A stretch of DNA of 64,000 nt from Branchiostoma floridae (Eukaryota > Chordata > Leptocardii > Amphioxiformes > Branchiostomatidae), in assembly GCF_000003815.2 (NCBI RefSeq), contig NC_049997.1:10885315-10949314 (forward strand), in the 5' to 3' direction. The position numbers and the translations under genes were made by a program. The notes under the pieces are model-generated. The model was given only the letters and a program-made list of their open reading frames with translations, was not told where the DNA came from and made no database searches. Positions 51,101 through 62,655 of the stretch are shown piece by piece; positions within the stretch are counted from its first letter, which is position 1, and each line of letters opens with the position of its first letter.

Positions 51101-54100
51101 GATATTGGTGACCCCGCGAATAAAGGTGAACTAACGTTAGTGGGGCAAATGGCTGAGAGAGATCGAGGAACTGGGCTACAGGACACGATTTGATGTCATG
51201 GGTTATATTGCTGGCATTCCTAGACGTTGTGTCTTTACTCCACCTAGCCTGAGTACCATACTTCGTAGTGACCGAAAGTATTGTTCCAGCGGTCACTACG
51301 GAGGATGGTACACTCTACCCTGGTGTAAAATGAGTACCTAGCATCGTTGATGGATGTGCTGCCCCTACGGCCGGTGAGGCTATGGGACCGGTGAGGTGAG
51401 GTGAGCATCGTTTGGGGAGGTAAAGTATCGGCGGAACGGAAGGGGAGGGATGGGTTCCGTCTTCCAACATCGTACCCTAGATACAATGGTTAAAAACCTA
51501 CTATACCCCAGTATCAAAACAGAGACTGCTAGCTGACTTGATATTGCTAGCCCCAGAGATCTGACAGGTACTGTGGGTGACATTTCAAAGGTGTAATGTC
51601 CAGACGTGTTTATATCTCTGGGGTCTTAACCTTTGACATATTACCCATAATTCCTGTCACTGCACATGCGTACTCCGAACCGCGAAAGTGCTTATTCGAC
51701 TAAATGTACCTTTACTACCCTTTCAATCTATTCAAAATAACGGAATAGAGCACCAAAGAGCAAATATTCAAATACGTTAACGTTACATGTATAGATGTTG
51801 AACCATGTATTACTTACACTTATTCTGCCATTCATCTTAAGACTTTCAGTAGTGGACGATTTTCTGCGTGTGACCATGTCTTTCAAGTCGTCTTCAGTCG
51901 GGCCGTCGGTGATGTGATAGACACAGTTGAAGGTCTCTATAACAACTGTTCCCAATATGCCGAAAATACCTGTACATGGGTGGATGGGGTTAGATAGGGG
52001 TATCACTAGGCCTACCTCACATTTCCAAACCGGGGCCCGGCCGGGCAGCTTTTGGGAGCGAAAAGTCTGACACCAAACTACACAAGACGTAAAGAGAAAA
52101 GTCGCTGACATTATTTGTGGATAGTTTTACGTATGCATTTCAATTTTCGTTTTCACAAATAGCCCAGACGGGCCACGTTTTGGAAATGTAAAGCAGATAT
52201 CGCACTGGACTGCGGCAAATCTAATTAGGAGAAATGATGCCAGGCGCGCATTCGCAAATTGTCGCCTGAAATTTTTTTTTTTTTTTTTACAAAATGTGGC
52301 GTGATATTTACATAGCATTTACATAGCATAGCTACAGCAGCGACGTAGAAACGAAAGAGTCATTCGATAAGCTACGTCAATCCCCTGTTTCTAGGCATGT
52401 CCAAGTGCGTTTGATCGTATTCACATTAAACTCAACGACGTTTTCTATTTAGAAATGCCTACATGTAGTAAACTTACCAAATAACGCGAACGGTGAGAAC
52501 CAACCAAAGAGCGGCAGAAACATGCTGTTGATGAAAAATCCGGCGGCGAACCCGAGGTACATCACTGCAAAACGACATAAATAAGATAAGCAAGAGCAAC
52601 GACGATGAAATTAAGATACACAATATTGATATTTACAATCAGGCTATCATTATGTGCTGGTTCATGTGACGTCAGTTGTGAGTCGAAGATAATACCGACC
52701 CCATGTGGTTGAGTGGCGTTCGATAGGTAATCTCCAAGCAGATCCACGGTGGCGTAATATAGTATCAAACCTACCTCTGGTGCCCGTTTGACTCCGTTTG
52801 ACCATCCTCCTAACGCCCGGTCCCCAACGGCATTAGCCTATGGGGCCCTGCTATCTCATGCCCTATCAGTGGTTATTATGATTGTCGCCACAAACAAGCT
52901 GTCAACCAATCAGAGAATAGGCCTTTCTTGGGCTTGTTGTTGTCGCAAGCTGTCTCGCAAAGGCCGCTGGGAAGCTATCAGCCAATCATGTTACGTCTTA
53001 CATAGCACCATCCTCCTACGCCCGATCCCCAACGGCTGACTGCCCATATAAGGGCAAGCTCATTAATATTTATAAGTAGGGCGGTCCCTAACTGGTCTGA
53101 GTACACAAGATAGCAGAGGTAGACACAGTCGAGTTGACACGACAGTGGTCCCTCTGCGTAGGAGAATGCGTTTGACCAGCTCTATACTATCTTATTGCAC
53201 GGTAGGATCTGCTTGGAGATTATTCGATAGCGTCAGTTCGCACTTGTGCGTTAGTGTTTTTGGGAGCTGCGTATTGACATGTTTGTTGGCTTGGTTTGCG
53301 GGGAAGAATTCGAAAATCTTTCTTACTTTTACCCAACGTTCTACGGCCTGTTTGTCTAACCGAAAAAAAAACTACTCCTTCGGCCTCAAACTTTGCCTAA
53401 GCCAAAATGATGTCAATACGCAACTCAAACGGACTTAAATAACATACGCACAAGTTTGGACAGGGCCATAGCGACGTTAGCAATTTCTTTTTACGAAACG
53501 AGCCTTATAGCTCTTAGACTAGTGCTATCCTTACTCTCGAAGCAGAGGTTCGGCTCCGGATGTTTTGTATGTGTTATTACGCGTTTTTGTGGGGCTTTCT
53601 ACAATGTATTATATACCGTTTTCTGTCTATCTATATCTATATAGATAGCCTGACAAAAAGTCTCAAAACGCGTCAAAAACAGCCGAAACCTCTGGCCTGG
53701 GTGCCATCCGTATTCTACCGGGGCCTCTTACACTCGCTACCCTAAAAAATACATTTTTGAGGGTAGCGAGTGTAAGGAGCCCCGGTAGAAATCGGATGGT
53801 ACCCAGGCTAGAAACATCTGCTTTGAGAATACTAAATATCCATACCTATAGGTACAGTAGTGATAATTCTGGCCCTGTCGGCAGTGAAGGACGGCAGCCA
53901 CTCCACCAGCAGTGTAAAGCCGCCGGGACGTATACCCTGGACGGAAAAAACATACATACACTTTCAAAAGTTAACAACGTAACATCTGATCAACATGCAG
54001 CAAACCATAGACTCAATACGTGTAACCTGGTCATTTCATCCTCCTACGCAGGGACATCCAACAGCCAAACTGACTGTCTGGATGTGCCCTGCTCTTTCAA

Positions 54101-57100
54101 CCGTCACTCTTAGTTCCTGTGGACGTCCCCCAAAACCAGCTGTCAGCCAATCAGAGAATAGTCTTCCCGTTTTCAAAAGCTGTCTCGCATGTATAAGGGT
54201 AACCTCCTTAATATTTATAAGCAGGGCGGTCAGGAACTAAGAGTGACGGTTGAAAGAGCAGGGCACATCCAGACAGGCAGTTTGGCTGTTGGGATGTCCC
54301 TGCGTTAGCGAGATGGCTATTATAGGGAAAATGATTTACCAGGGAAGTTTTGTTACCAGCGGGAGTTGGCCGGTCTCGCAGCCTGAGGGGGAACATGAAC
54401 CTAAGTGTGTTCTGACTCCCCTGGCCAATTTCCCGATTCTTTTGCCGACGAATTCCAAGATTCTCGTAACGCTAGTTCACCTTTATCCGTGGGGTGACCT
54501 TTATCCGTAGTCTTTAAAAACAGCACATTTAGGAGTATTAAATCTGTGGACTGTGGTTTCAAATTTGGCACGTTTTCAAAATGTTCCGATTTGAAACCAC
54601 CGTCCGTTGACTTCATATCCCTAAATACGTTCTTTTCTTATTACAAACAACGAATATAAGTTACCCTCGGATAAAGGTGAACCAGCGTTACCCCCTAGGA
54701 GGGCCTGGTGGAGGCTAAAAAAATTAGGGTCTGCAGCTTTTTTTCTTAGGTCGGTAGCATAACAAGAAACAAAGCATTTCCCTAGGCTTATGGTGTGTTT
54801 CTAGGTCGTGAGAGAGTTTGCCATAAAGAACAAAAGGATTCAAGGTGCCTCAAGGTACTGAATAATTCTTTTTCAGGTCAATGGGTACAAAAAAGAGCTG
54901 GGGTACTCATGTGCGATTGTCTGACCAAGGTCGGGCGTTCTATATTGGTCTGACAAACAACATTACGACATTTTAGAACGGTTACGGTTATCTTTCATGT
55001 GAGATTTGTAATCCAACGAGTGTAAAATTACAGTGAACTCTAAATGCCATTTCTCTTTTGACGTTTTAGACATGCACAGCACCTCGTGCTAAGTTTGTAG
55101 CATTTCCGAATGCTGTTAAGTGCTAGAAGACTTTTTTCATCGTAAACTATGACCTACTTATTACTAGGAACGCGCCTTGTTTTTGGCGACGCTTCAAAGG
55201 CGTGGCCTTCTTTAGAATTTTTGGGGCCGGTGTCAAATTTACGCCCATGCCAGGAAAAAAAAGAATCCCGTGATCTCGAAACAGATTAGTTCACTGAAGA
55301 GCTAGCCTTCCACTGGTCGTGATAGAGAAGGCGGAAACCAAACTAGCGATTGTGTTCTCGCCACAAAAGCGCCACCTACACTGGATACAGCACTCACATT
55401 CACGACTTGTACACTTCCCATAATTCACAGCGCCAGGGTTACGGATATCGTGACCCGTGAGGTCATCGGGCCAAACCGGCTAACAGCTACAGTGGTGACG
55501 TGATGGCTAGTTTATACTTCTGACCAGAAAAATTGTAAAATTCTCAGCTCTAATGATAGCAGTACTATATTTGTCGGACAACTCATTAGTTTACATGCTT
55601 TGCCGCCGTCGTACTGAAGATTTTAGCTGATTTCACCGGCCTGGTTTCGCACCTTGGGCAACGGTGGTAACATCCATATCCGTAACTCTGGCGCTGTGAA
55701 TTATGGGAAGTGTGCAAGTCGTGAATTAGAAGCTGGGGAAGATGTCTGATAGGCATCGAAACGTCAGCAGGTGAGAGACAATACTGCTTGTGTAAAACAA
55801 AACTTCAATACCCTATGTTCTACGTACCACCTGATGAAATTATTTTCGGATTAAATAACGAAGTTTCGTACCATGTATATGTAGTGATATATATGTTGAT
55901 AGATTTATTAGCAGTCTAGTCGATGTAATCTATATGTATGTCTGTAAAAAGCGACCTGCAGGCCGATTTGAGCTTTTCGTGAGTTAAAAAACGTTAAAAC
56001 AAACAAACAAACAAACAAACAAACAATCGGTTTACCTCTGTGAATCCCCTGAGTATTCTGATGATGATGATGACAGAGACGTGGAAGGCGAGTGCCACTG
56101 GGGCCCAGATGTGCAACAATGACGTCACGAGAAGGCTGACTTGGAACACCCTGGGAAATGATTTTGTACGACGATCAATTAAAAAAAATGCTTGTTTTAT
56201 ACCCCTTCACATTAGGCGAAAATCGATCGGACGACGAGTTTGCGAGCTCTAAATTACGAGGAGGCATGACCCTGACGGGAAGGGGGGAACTCTGCCATTT
56301 CTTCGTCGGTAGCAGAGGCATGCCTCGTCGTAATTTAGAGCTCGCAGGCTCGTCGTCCGATCGATTTTCGCTACATGTAAGGGGGGTATAAAGAGATCTA
56401 CTGAAGAATCGTCAATATATAACTTAAAATCTAAATGTTCTGGGGTTCAAATCCATAGCAAGTCCCAACTTCTGTGCCCTTAAGAAGGGTACTAATACTA
56501 GTACTATACGGCTAATTCCGCACTCTACTCAGGTAAAATGAGTACATAGAACGTATGCGTAAATGAGAAACACCTTGTTTGAGGAGAGCAACACCTCCGG
56601 CCAAACTAGCTTATCGAAAAAAGTAGGGTTCCATTGAGCTCCTGGCGTGCGTTGATCAAATCTCATATTTACAGGCTGGTCTTAAACACGTACGTAGTCT
56701 GTGTAACACAAACTCTGCTGTCCGGGACTGTAACTGGCCCATAGGAGGAGGCCGGCGGATGTTGGGCGGGCTGCTAAAGCGAGATTTAATCAGGCTATCT
56801 TAAACGCAAATCAGGCTATCTTAAACGCAGCTAGTATTTACATTACACTGAAATTGGTGTGTTACGTCTATAAGCGGTTTCCCTGTTAACAAACAAACAA
56901 ACAAACAAAAACAAGAATATAAACAAGAAAACAAAATTAGAAAAGATTGTAGCCCTCCTCTACCTGAGAGCCGAGAAGCGGAGTGCCAGGTGCCCCCCGA
57001 GAAGTCTGGATGGAATGTATCCGATATAGAACGTGCCGAATATGGCACCCACCTCCAGCTGCGTGTAGTTCAGCACTAGTTTGGAGGTCTGTAAAATCAC

Positions 57101-57884
57101 GCACAATACATGTACAGTGTATCTTTGTTAGCCTGTACGTATGTAAAATGACACACATGCAATAATGATGTACCTGTGTCAGGGAAGGACTGGGGATGAC
57201 TGTTGGTGGTGACGATTTCTAACGTTTACGTTTAAAGAGATGTAAGTAAGTGGTCAGTTAAACACATCCTTCTTAATCACTGACTCATTCACTCACTGAC
57301 TGACTGACTCATTCACTCTCTGTATCTTACACACACACATAGATACGCACACTCACACACACAGACAGACAAAGACACACACACATACACACACAATTGG
57401 CTTACACGCACGCACACACACACACACACAATTAGCTTACACACACTCGTGCAAACATGCCAGCACGCATACATACAGACAGACATACGCACAATTACAA
57501 GCACGAGCAGCCACGCACGCAACTGGAAACGTTACGAAAACATTCTGAGCCAACCCTCAAGTACACTGTATAAATGACGTGTTTCACCATTGGGGTGGTT
57601 AAACATATATGTATATCAGCTAGAACAACGTTGTGTCTATATTTTTAAAACTTTAAGATGAAAGAAAGAAAGCACAAACACACACAACAGAAAATATAGG
57701 TCATATCATAACCATATCTTACCCCTCCTCTCCACCTGAAGAATACGTCTTCCATGTCTGTATACAGCCCGTGATACTCCTCTAAAGCTGCCGGTATGGC
57801 CACGGTTATCGTTGTTCTCATCATGTACTGTAAGAACAGCCCACCGAACACCAGACACGCAACCGCAGCGCTCTTCTTCGCCAT
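48105..57884 (-). CDS. SLC17-like: SLC17-like anion transporter (MFS), 11 exons, frameshifted in exon 10
   Basis: Exons in transcript order: 57884-57723, 57088-56964, 56150-56036, 53936-53846, 52564-52478, 51969-51818, 50886-50734, 50401-50284, 49572-49459, 49120-48994, 48398-48105. All junctions are GT-AG and phases agree except exon 10. Ignoring a 5-bp duplication there, the product is 510 residues, normal for SLC17. Family marks: MMRTTITVAIPAAL in helix 1, FGTFYIGYIPSRLLGG in helix 2 (no histidine at the VGLUT His position), RILRGFTEGIRPGG in helix 4 (Arg and Glu conserved in VGLUTs), PIPWRAMMTSPAV after the central loop, PPRKIFNTIGFFGFG, GFNLMEIAPQYGTII, and TTSQWSIVIV ... STVQPWA at the end. 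The start context GAAACATGG is good. SLC17 members move glutamate, sialic acid, urate, nucleotides or phosphate; the substrate here is unknown. It may be a broken allele. Confidence 0.85.
48455..48664. repeat. Foldback element (TTCACCTTTATCC family), copy 6
   Basis: TTAACGCTAGTTCACCTTTA + TCTGCGGGGTAACC is mirrored by GGTTACCCCGCGGATAAACG; last intron of the SLC17-like gene. Confidence 0.8.
48690..48790. repeat. Dispersed repeat, inverse copy of about 10625-10720
   Basis: ACACGGATCAAATTTTCAAC ... TTCTTCAGGATCAATACTTA + TGACCAATCAC is the reverse complement of GTGATTGGTCATAAGTATTG + ATCCTGAAGAAGGTGACAG ... at 10625-10690. The CCTGAAGAAGGTGACA phrase also occurs at 19998, typical of the end of a retroelement or Penelope-like repeat. 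Confidence 0.55.
49019..49028 (-). other. 5-bp tandem duplication causing a frameshift in SLC17 exon 10
   Basis: The minus strand reads GGCATC-ATATT-ATATT-TGTGGGC. With one ATATT the frame is GGC ATC ATA TTT GTG GGC TGG TTC ACG GAA, i.e. GIIFVGWFTE, which joins the last exon (TTSQW) in phase and matches the spacing of the family between the GT pair and VG. With two copies the frame turns to GIILYLWAGSRK and enters exon 11 out of frame. Confidence 0.8.
49681..49860. repeat. Foldback element (CACATTTCCAAACCGGGGCC family)
   Basis: Copy between SLC17 exons 8 and 9. The left arm is CACATTTCCACAAAGGGGCC and the right end is CGACCGGGCCCCGGGTAGGA + AAC. Confidence 0.65.
49920..50190 (-). pseudogene. 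Two tandem copies of SLC17 exon 8 donor side
   Basis: Units ending at 49930 and 50091 repeat the last ~90 bp of exon 8 (50284-50401) with intact GTGAG donors (plus strand CTCACCAATGG). They also share the spacer CCCAATCCTACCCCTCACCC + ACCACC. Unit spacing is 161 and 193 bp. The copy at 49930 still reads VVALIFTITLVIIPILNLTD + PPRKIFNSI in frame. The copy at 50091 has extra bases (TCCAGTCTGAGACGGTCTC) that break the frame. Neither has a strong acceptor, so they are truncated at their 5' side. Confidence 0.85.
50920..51139. repeat. Foldback element (TTCACCTTTATCC family), copy 7
   Basis: GTAACGCCAGTTCACCTTTA is mirrored by TAAAGGTGAACTAACGTTA. It lies 34 bp upstream of the SLC17 exon 7 acceptor, close to where the branch point should be. 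Confidence 0.8.
51561..51694. repeat. Foldback fragment (CCTTTGACATATTACCC family)
   Basis: The right arm AACCTTTGACATATTACCCA + TAATTCCTGTCACTGCACAT matches 45715-45770. The left arm is weak. Confidence 0.5.
52018..52190. repeat. Foldback element (CACATTTCCAAACCGGGGCC family)
   Basis: CACATTTCCAAACCGGGGCC + CGGCCGGGCAGCTTT is mirrored by AGCCCAGACGGGCCACGTTT + TGGAAATGT; intron 5 of the SLC17 gene. Confidence 0.7.
52729..53221. repeat. Inverted-repeat element (AATCTCCAAGCAGATCC ends) with nested sequence
   Basis: AATCTCCAAGCAGATCCACG is mirrored by GTAGGATCTGCTTGGAGATT. The body GCCCGTTTGACTCCGTTTGA is split by a nested stretch containing two ACCATCCTCCTACGCCCG-like phrases and TATAAGGGCAAGCTCATTAA + TATTTATAAG, related to 54190-54236. 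Confidence 0.7.
53695..53810. repeat. Near-perfect hairpin element (GCCTGGGTGCCATCCG ends)
   Basis: 115 bp: GCCTGGGTGCCATCCGTATT + CTACCGGGGCC and its inverse, with a short AT-rich loop. It is the minimal relative of 26950-27383 and lies 36 bp from SLC17 exon 4. Confidence 0.8.
54047..54304. repeat. Foldback element with ~68-bp arms (CGCAGGGACATCCAACAGCC)
   Basis: CGCAGGGACATCCAACAGCC ... CAACCGTCACTCTTAGTTCC is mirrored by GGAACTAAGAGTGACGGTTG ... GGCTGTTGGGATGTCCCTGC with very few mismatches. The loop holds AGCCAATCAGAGAATAG. Confidence 0.85.
54467..54690. repeat. Foldback element (TTCACCTTTATCC family), copy 8
   Basis: GTAACGCTAGTTCACCTTTA is mirrored by ATAAAGGTGAACCAGCGTTA; intron 3 of the SLC17-like gene. 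Confidence 0.8.
55398..55726. repeat. Foldback element (ATTCACGACTTGTACACTTC ends), complete
   Basis: ATTCACGACTTGTACACTTC + CCATAATTCACAGCGCCAGG is mirrored by CTCTGGCGCTGTGAATTATG + GGAAGTGTGCAAGTCGTGAA. A truncated copy is at 39674-39913. It is followed by GATGTCTGATAGGCATCGAA + ACGTC (55740-55770), a phrase common near ends of retroelements. Confidence 0.8.
56199..56389. repeat. Foldback element (TATACCCC...CACATTAGGCG family)
   Basis: TATACCCCTTCACATTAGGC is mirrored by CGCTACATGTAAGGGGGGTA. The arms contain the GATCGGACGACGAG and GAGCTCTAAATTACGAGGAG segments shared with 42350-42540. Confidence 0.8.
57328..57515. repeat. CA-rich microsatellite
   Basis: Interrupted (CA)n with ACACACAATT(G/A)G(C)TTACAC repeated twice; first intron of the SLC17-like gene. 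Confidence 0.85.
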
Positions 57885-59450
57885 GTTTCCTCACATAATG
57901 TAGGTGGTATTCATGTAGAAGTGAACCGGGTCATACAGGTCAGGAGTGTGTGAAGTGGGTGAGTTGTCTGTGCTGCTCGAAAACCCGGTTGAACATATCC
58001 AATACGTGAGGCAGCCATGTGACGCCCTTGGGCACTTCGTGCCATGGATTCTGAGTTGTCTAGATAGGGCAGTGTTGATTTGATTATATGGATGACATCA
58101 ACGCGCGCGCATCAATTTTCACCCATTTCCAAAAAGACAAGAAGTTTTCAACCAGACCCGAACGACTGAGAAGGTCTTTCGTGCACTCATCTCTAAGACT
58201 GTATAATGACACATTGGCTGACTAATACATTGTAGTTTTAGCTTGCTGACCCTCCTGCTTTTGTTTTTCCTGTTAATTGTTGAACGTCTGTAAAATGATT
58301 TGCATTGTATGTTCAAGTGTCTATAATTGCCGTCTGTAGCAAATTTATCCAATTCAGGAAGCCTGGAAGGCACTTCCTGCGTGTGTAATTTTGCTTTGGT
58401 GAAATAATTCTTTTTTTTAAGTCAGACAGAAAAAATATGCTTTGAATCGTAGAAAGCAACTGAAAAAGTAGCAGGTACATGTCGTGGATCAATAGAATAA
58501 TATGCAACATTAAACATACGCTAATGTCAACGTCAATTCCAATGTCAAAGAAGAAGACTGTGTCAACCAAAATGAAAAATCGGTATTCAATACTCTGTGT
58601 TTGTCATTTGTTTAGCCTTCCCGACCACTTAGATTTCATAATGAATGCAATTATTTGGGGGGGGGGGGCTTTTTTTATTCGCACGCTCGCATCAGTTTTG
58701 GGATTCCAAGAGGATGTCATGCATACTATGAAATCAACACAGCCTAAAGAGCAACAGATACCTTACGGGCATATTATACAACTGCGTGGACCCATTTAGC
58801 CGTTCAACTCCCGAAGCATATTATTTCGCGTATTTAGCCAATCGGTGCAATGGCAACTTATGTTGAAGGCATTGCTGCCCCTACGGCCGATGAGGCTATG
58901 GGACCGGTGAGGTGAGGTGAGGTGCAATGGCCTAGTAGGGTTCACCTTGCATTTTCGGGAAAAGAGTATGGAAACTGAACATACACCACTGCCGGCAGAC
59001 TAACCCCCAGTGTTGTAGTGATTGCAAAGTTGTGTGGCCCAGAGTTACTGAAACGGAGATGGGCACCGCCCTATGCATCATCTGGTGCGGGAAGAGCTTA
59101 AAACGATTAAAAAAACATTTGGTCAATCTCTCTTTCTTAAGTTAACAAAAAAATTCGCTTCTGGCCTTGGCACATTTCAACCTTATTATCAACTCACCAG
59201 TGCACAATGAGTTGTCTGCTACCCAGTGCCTGATTAAAAGTTAAGTGTTTACATAAAATGTTTGTGCCTTTCCTAGAAATACGTATATATCTTTTATCAT
59301 AATGTTATTTTGTCTTAATTTGTTCAATATTGTTGATTTTGAAATACACAAATAGAGACATGTAAAATGCCCAATATGATGCCCCCCACTTGCTGCGACC
59401 TTGCTTTGATTTCTATGTTGACGTGTCCAGCGGACATTGGGTGGGTTAAA

Positions 59451-59815
59451 CTAAGGGCACAACTCGCCGTACTTGCAATTTGTCCGTACGTTTTTTTTTT
59501 GGGGGGGGGGGGGGTCGAGGGGCACGTCCGCCACATATTTCTGAAAATGTTCAGGCTGTACAAGGCTGGCGCGTCGCCCGTACTTGCACGTACATTTTGT
59601 ACGGGGGTGAATCCGCAGCCCGATAACGATGTCACACAAAGTTTTGCCTGCACGTAAAGTTCTACGGCGTGTCTGCGTGCTCCCAAATCCGTCGGATTCC
59701 CGACGAGTTCGTACGGAGATGGTACGTACCACTTACGGATCCCAAAAGGTTGTCCAGGTTTTGGCACGTAGACAGCACGTATTTGCACGACACGTACGGC
59801 GGGTTGTGCCCTTAG
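59451..59815. repeat. Foldback element (CTAAGGGCACAACTCGCCGT ends)
   Basis: CTAAGGGCACAACTCGCCGT + ACTTGC is mirrored by ACGTACGGCGGGTTGTGCCC + TTAG. It contains a poly-T/poly-G run; the open frames inside are not protein genes. Confidence 0.75.
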
Positions 59816-60087
59816 CTTTAAACGGGTATCTCACCGAAACTGCAGTATGTTGGTGGCGTCGCGCGTTGAGGTCGCGCAATTTGAAAGTGCTTAATACAAA
59901 CGAGTCAAAGAATTCCACGGGTAAGACTTGTGTTTTGTTGTCCTTTTGGTTATACTTGTAAGGTTTGCATGACCTTCCCATCATAAAGTCAAGTGTAACA
60001 CAAATCATATTTAGGACGCAGCGACGTCGCCAACGTACCGCAGTTCACACGTATGCATATTCAAGTGCGTATGAGGTCCTTATGGTC

Positions 60088-60290
60088 GTCTTAGCCTGTA
60101 CCAGGCTCCACAGGTCGCTGGAAAAATTGGACAAATAAAGCCAGATAACAAGTCAGCGGAGTTAGCTGGTCTCAAACCATACTCCTCGGACAGCTAACTC
60201 CTCTGCATGTTATGTGTCTGCATTAATTTTAAATTTGTCCAATTTTTACTATTTTTCCAGCGTCCTGTGGACCCTGGTAGAGGCTAAGAC
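60088..60290. repeat. Foldback element (GTCTTAGCCTGTACCAGGCT ends)
   Basis: GTCTTAGCCTGTACCAGGCT + CCACAGG is mirrored by CCTGTGGACCCTGGTAGAGG + CTAAGAC. Related to the ends of 43431-44107. Confidence 0.75.
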
Positions 60291-62547
60291 GTCAATACGG
60301 ACCTTATACGGACTAAAATGTACACCCACGCGTGAACCCGGCTTTAGGTACCAGTATTCATCTAATGCATGGGCTTGGTAATACCTATTCTCCAAGCAGA
60401 GGCTGTTTTAACGCATCAGAAGTCGGTAATTATAGAGGGAATAGGTGGACAGAAGATTAAGATGTCATCCATGAAATTTACTTGCTGTGGCCTAATATAG
60501 GCAGCTTCTACCCTATGGTTGCCCTTCCCTGGTAAACTATTCAACCTATAGTCAACATTAATAGCCTGGTAAACTATGAAAAACAATGCACAAATGAAAT
60601 TTCAACAAATGATGTCATCACAAAGTCAGAGGAAATGCAATTATTTATTTATTTTTTTGCCCTATTTCACAAATTCTATTTAAAATATTATGTCTGTACA
60701 AATCATTTGATGTCATTGAATGCTAGCTATACACAAAAGCAAAGAAATCATAACAAAATAATCAGGATTATGCAAAACAATCCAAAGTGTAAAATACACA
60801 CCCTTTACATTGTATCTAAAGTTACACACATATACTATACCATTCAGTGTAATAAAACACCTTTTGTATAAGCAAATCATTATACCATTATAAATGGTTG
60901 TGACAATTGCTAATTTCTGCTAATTTACAAATACATGTATCATTCTAGTGGCACAAGTCAAGCTAGGGTATTAGCAAAATATAAGGATGCATTATAAATT
61001 CTAGTAAATTATACAATTTCTTTCTTTATCTATGTTGCACAACAAAGACATTAGTATGAGATTTAGATGTCATGTTGTCTCTAAATATCTATTTTCTCAC
61101 CCGACACTCATTCATTGCCCTAAATATGTACCTCTTTTTATACATTTACAAAACACACAACAAAGTAAATAAATGTAATATTATGCTTATAGTACACTCT
61201 AGCACTAGCTTGTCAAGACGTACAGTGTAACTTGAAAGTTCATCTGTGTTTGGTATAAGTCATTCATGGATACCAGTTGAAAAGTAATTTTCAACTTCCA
61301 GCACAAAATTAAGCTTTTCCAAACTTCCAACATTTCAACCATCCTTCAACAAAGACAGGGGGCACCATAGACTTCCTACAACTTATGATCCACTGCTCAA
61401 CTAGTCACATGATCTATATGTATGACGTGACATCACAGAGCAGTGGATTGCTCGTTGCTTGACAAAGTTTGGAGTCAAAATTTTGTGTTGGAAATTGCAG
61501 TTCAACTTTGTTCCAGCTTGTCAAGACAATCACATGATTCTAACTATTAGTATTTGCTGTCTCGAAAAACGTAACGAAGGTATTTTCTGCATCGTAATAA
61601 CCTTTTCTCTACATTTCATCTTTCTGTTACAAGGAAATCAATAAATTCATGAACTCAAAAAGAAACTTGTCGCTCACAATCTAAAACCCTTCCACAAAAA
61701 TGGGTAACTTTTTGTAGATATTCGTGACTTGCAATATCGTGCTGGACATTCAAACGTCAGAAGTGTGCAAACTTTTCTATTGTAACTTGGCTTGTGCTCA
61801 CGGAGACTTGCAAATGATTTTACTCTTCTCTTTTGAGCATTAGGAGTGGGATGTCAGACTTTGTGCTTTGACCAATCAGTGCATTTGTATCACACAAACA
61901 TCCCATTGTAAACACCATCGTTTTCTGTGATTGGCTAAATATCTGTCACATTTTCAGATTTTCAATTCCACTTTATACAAAACAGTAGCATAGATTATCA
62001 ATGCTTTCATTTTTCATCATTTCGAACCCCCAAAAATTGCTGTACTTTAAACTCTTCTCTAAAACAGCAGTTTTTGAAATGGCAGTTTTAAAACCATCCC
62101 CTGTATATTTAGTACCCATAACTGTGAACTATAGCATTTGTAAACATTTTGTCTGAAGGCTTCTGTATTTCATAGTCAGCCATAGAAGATACAGTATCTG
62201 AATGGAAATTATAATGCTCTGAACAATTATTAATTGAACAGCATATTCAACAAACTCCAGGGAGGAACTTCAAATTAAACCCAGATCTACACATATGAGA
62301 CAAATCTGGCAATCTGTTTAGTAGATAAAATCCAGGACCTAGTATAATTCCCCACAATACACAATGAACTATGTAGCTACCTACATGTATAACTTTTCAA
62401 ACCTTGCAGCTTTGTAATAATGTTTTTATGACAAACATTCTACATGGAAGACAAATATTTTGGAGTAAACAATAACATAAGCCCAACTCTGTCACCTTAC
62501 TGGCATCAGTCACAAACCTGCAGCAGTAGCTACCGTACAGATCACGT

Positions 62548-62655
62548 TTATGGTCCGGTCGCGGTTTAATCGCGATTTAATCTCGGGTAAAAGTCGTGCA
62601 AATCGCGATTAAAAGTCGTGCAAGACGCGATTTGATCGCGATTGAATCGCGTGCG
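62548..62655. repeat. Cluster of AATCGCGATT palindromes
   Basis: Within about 100 bp, AATCGCGATT or close variants occur at least four times, linked by AAAAGTCGTGCAA phrases repeated twice. The CpG-containing core stands out in otherwise AT-rich, CpG-poor sequence. It could be a decayed foldback element or a protein-binding site cluster. Confidence 0.55.

Noticed and set aside
59324..59961. Long open frames of 96-154 codons on both strands
   Set aside because: Inside a foldback element with poly-T/poly-G runs; no recognisable domain and both strands open together, typical of palindromic GC-rich DNA.
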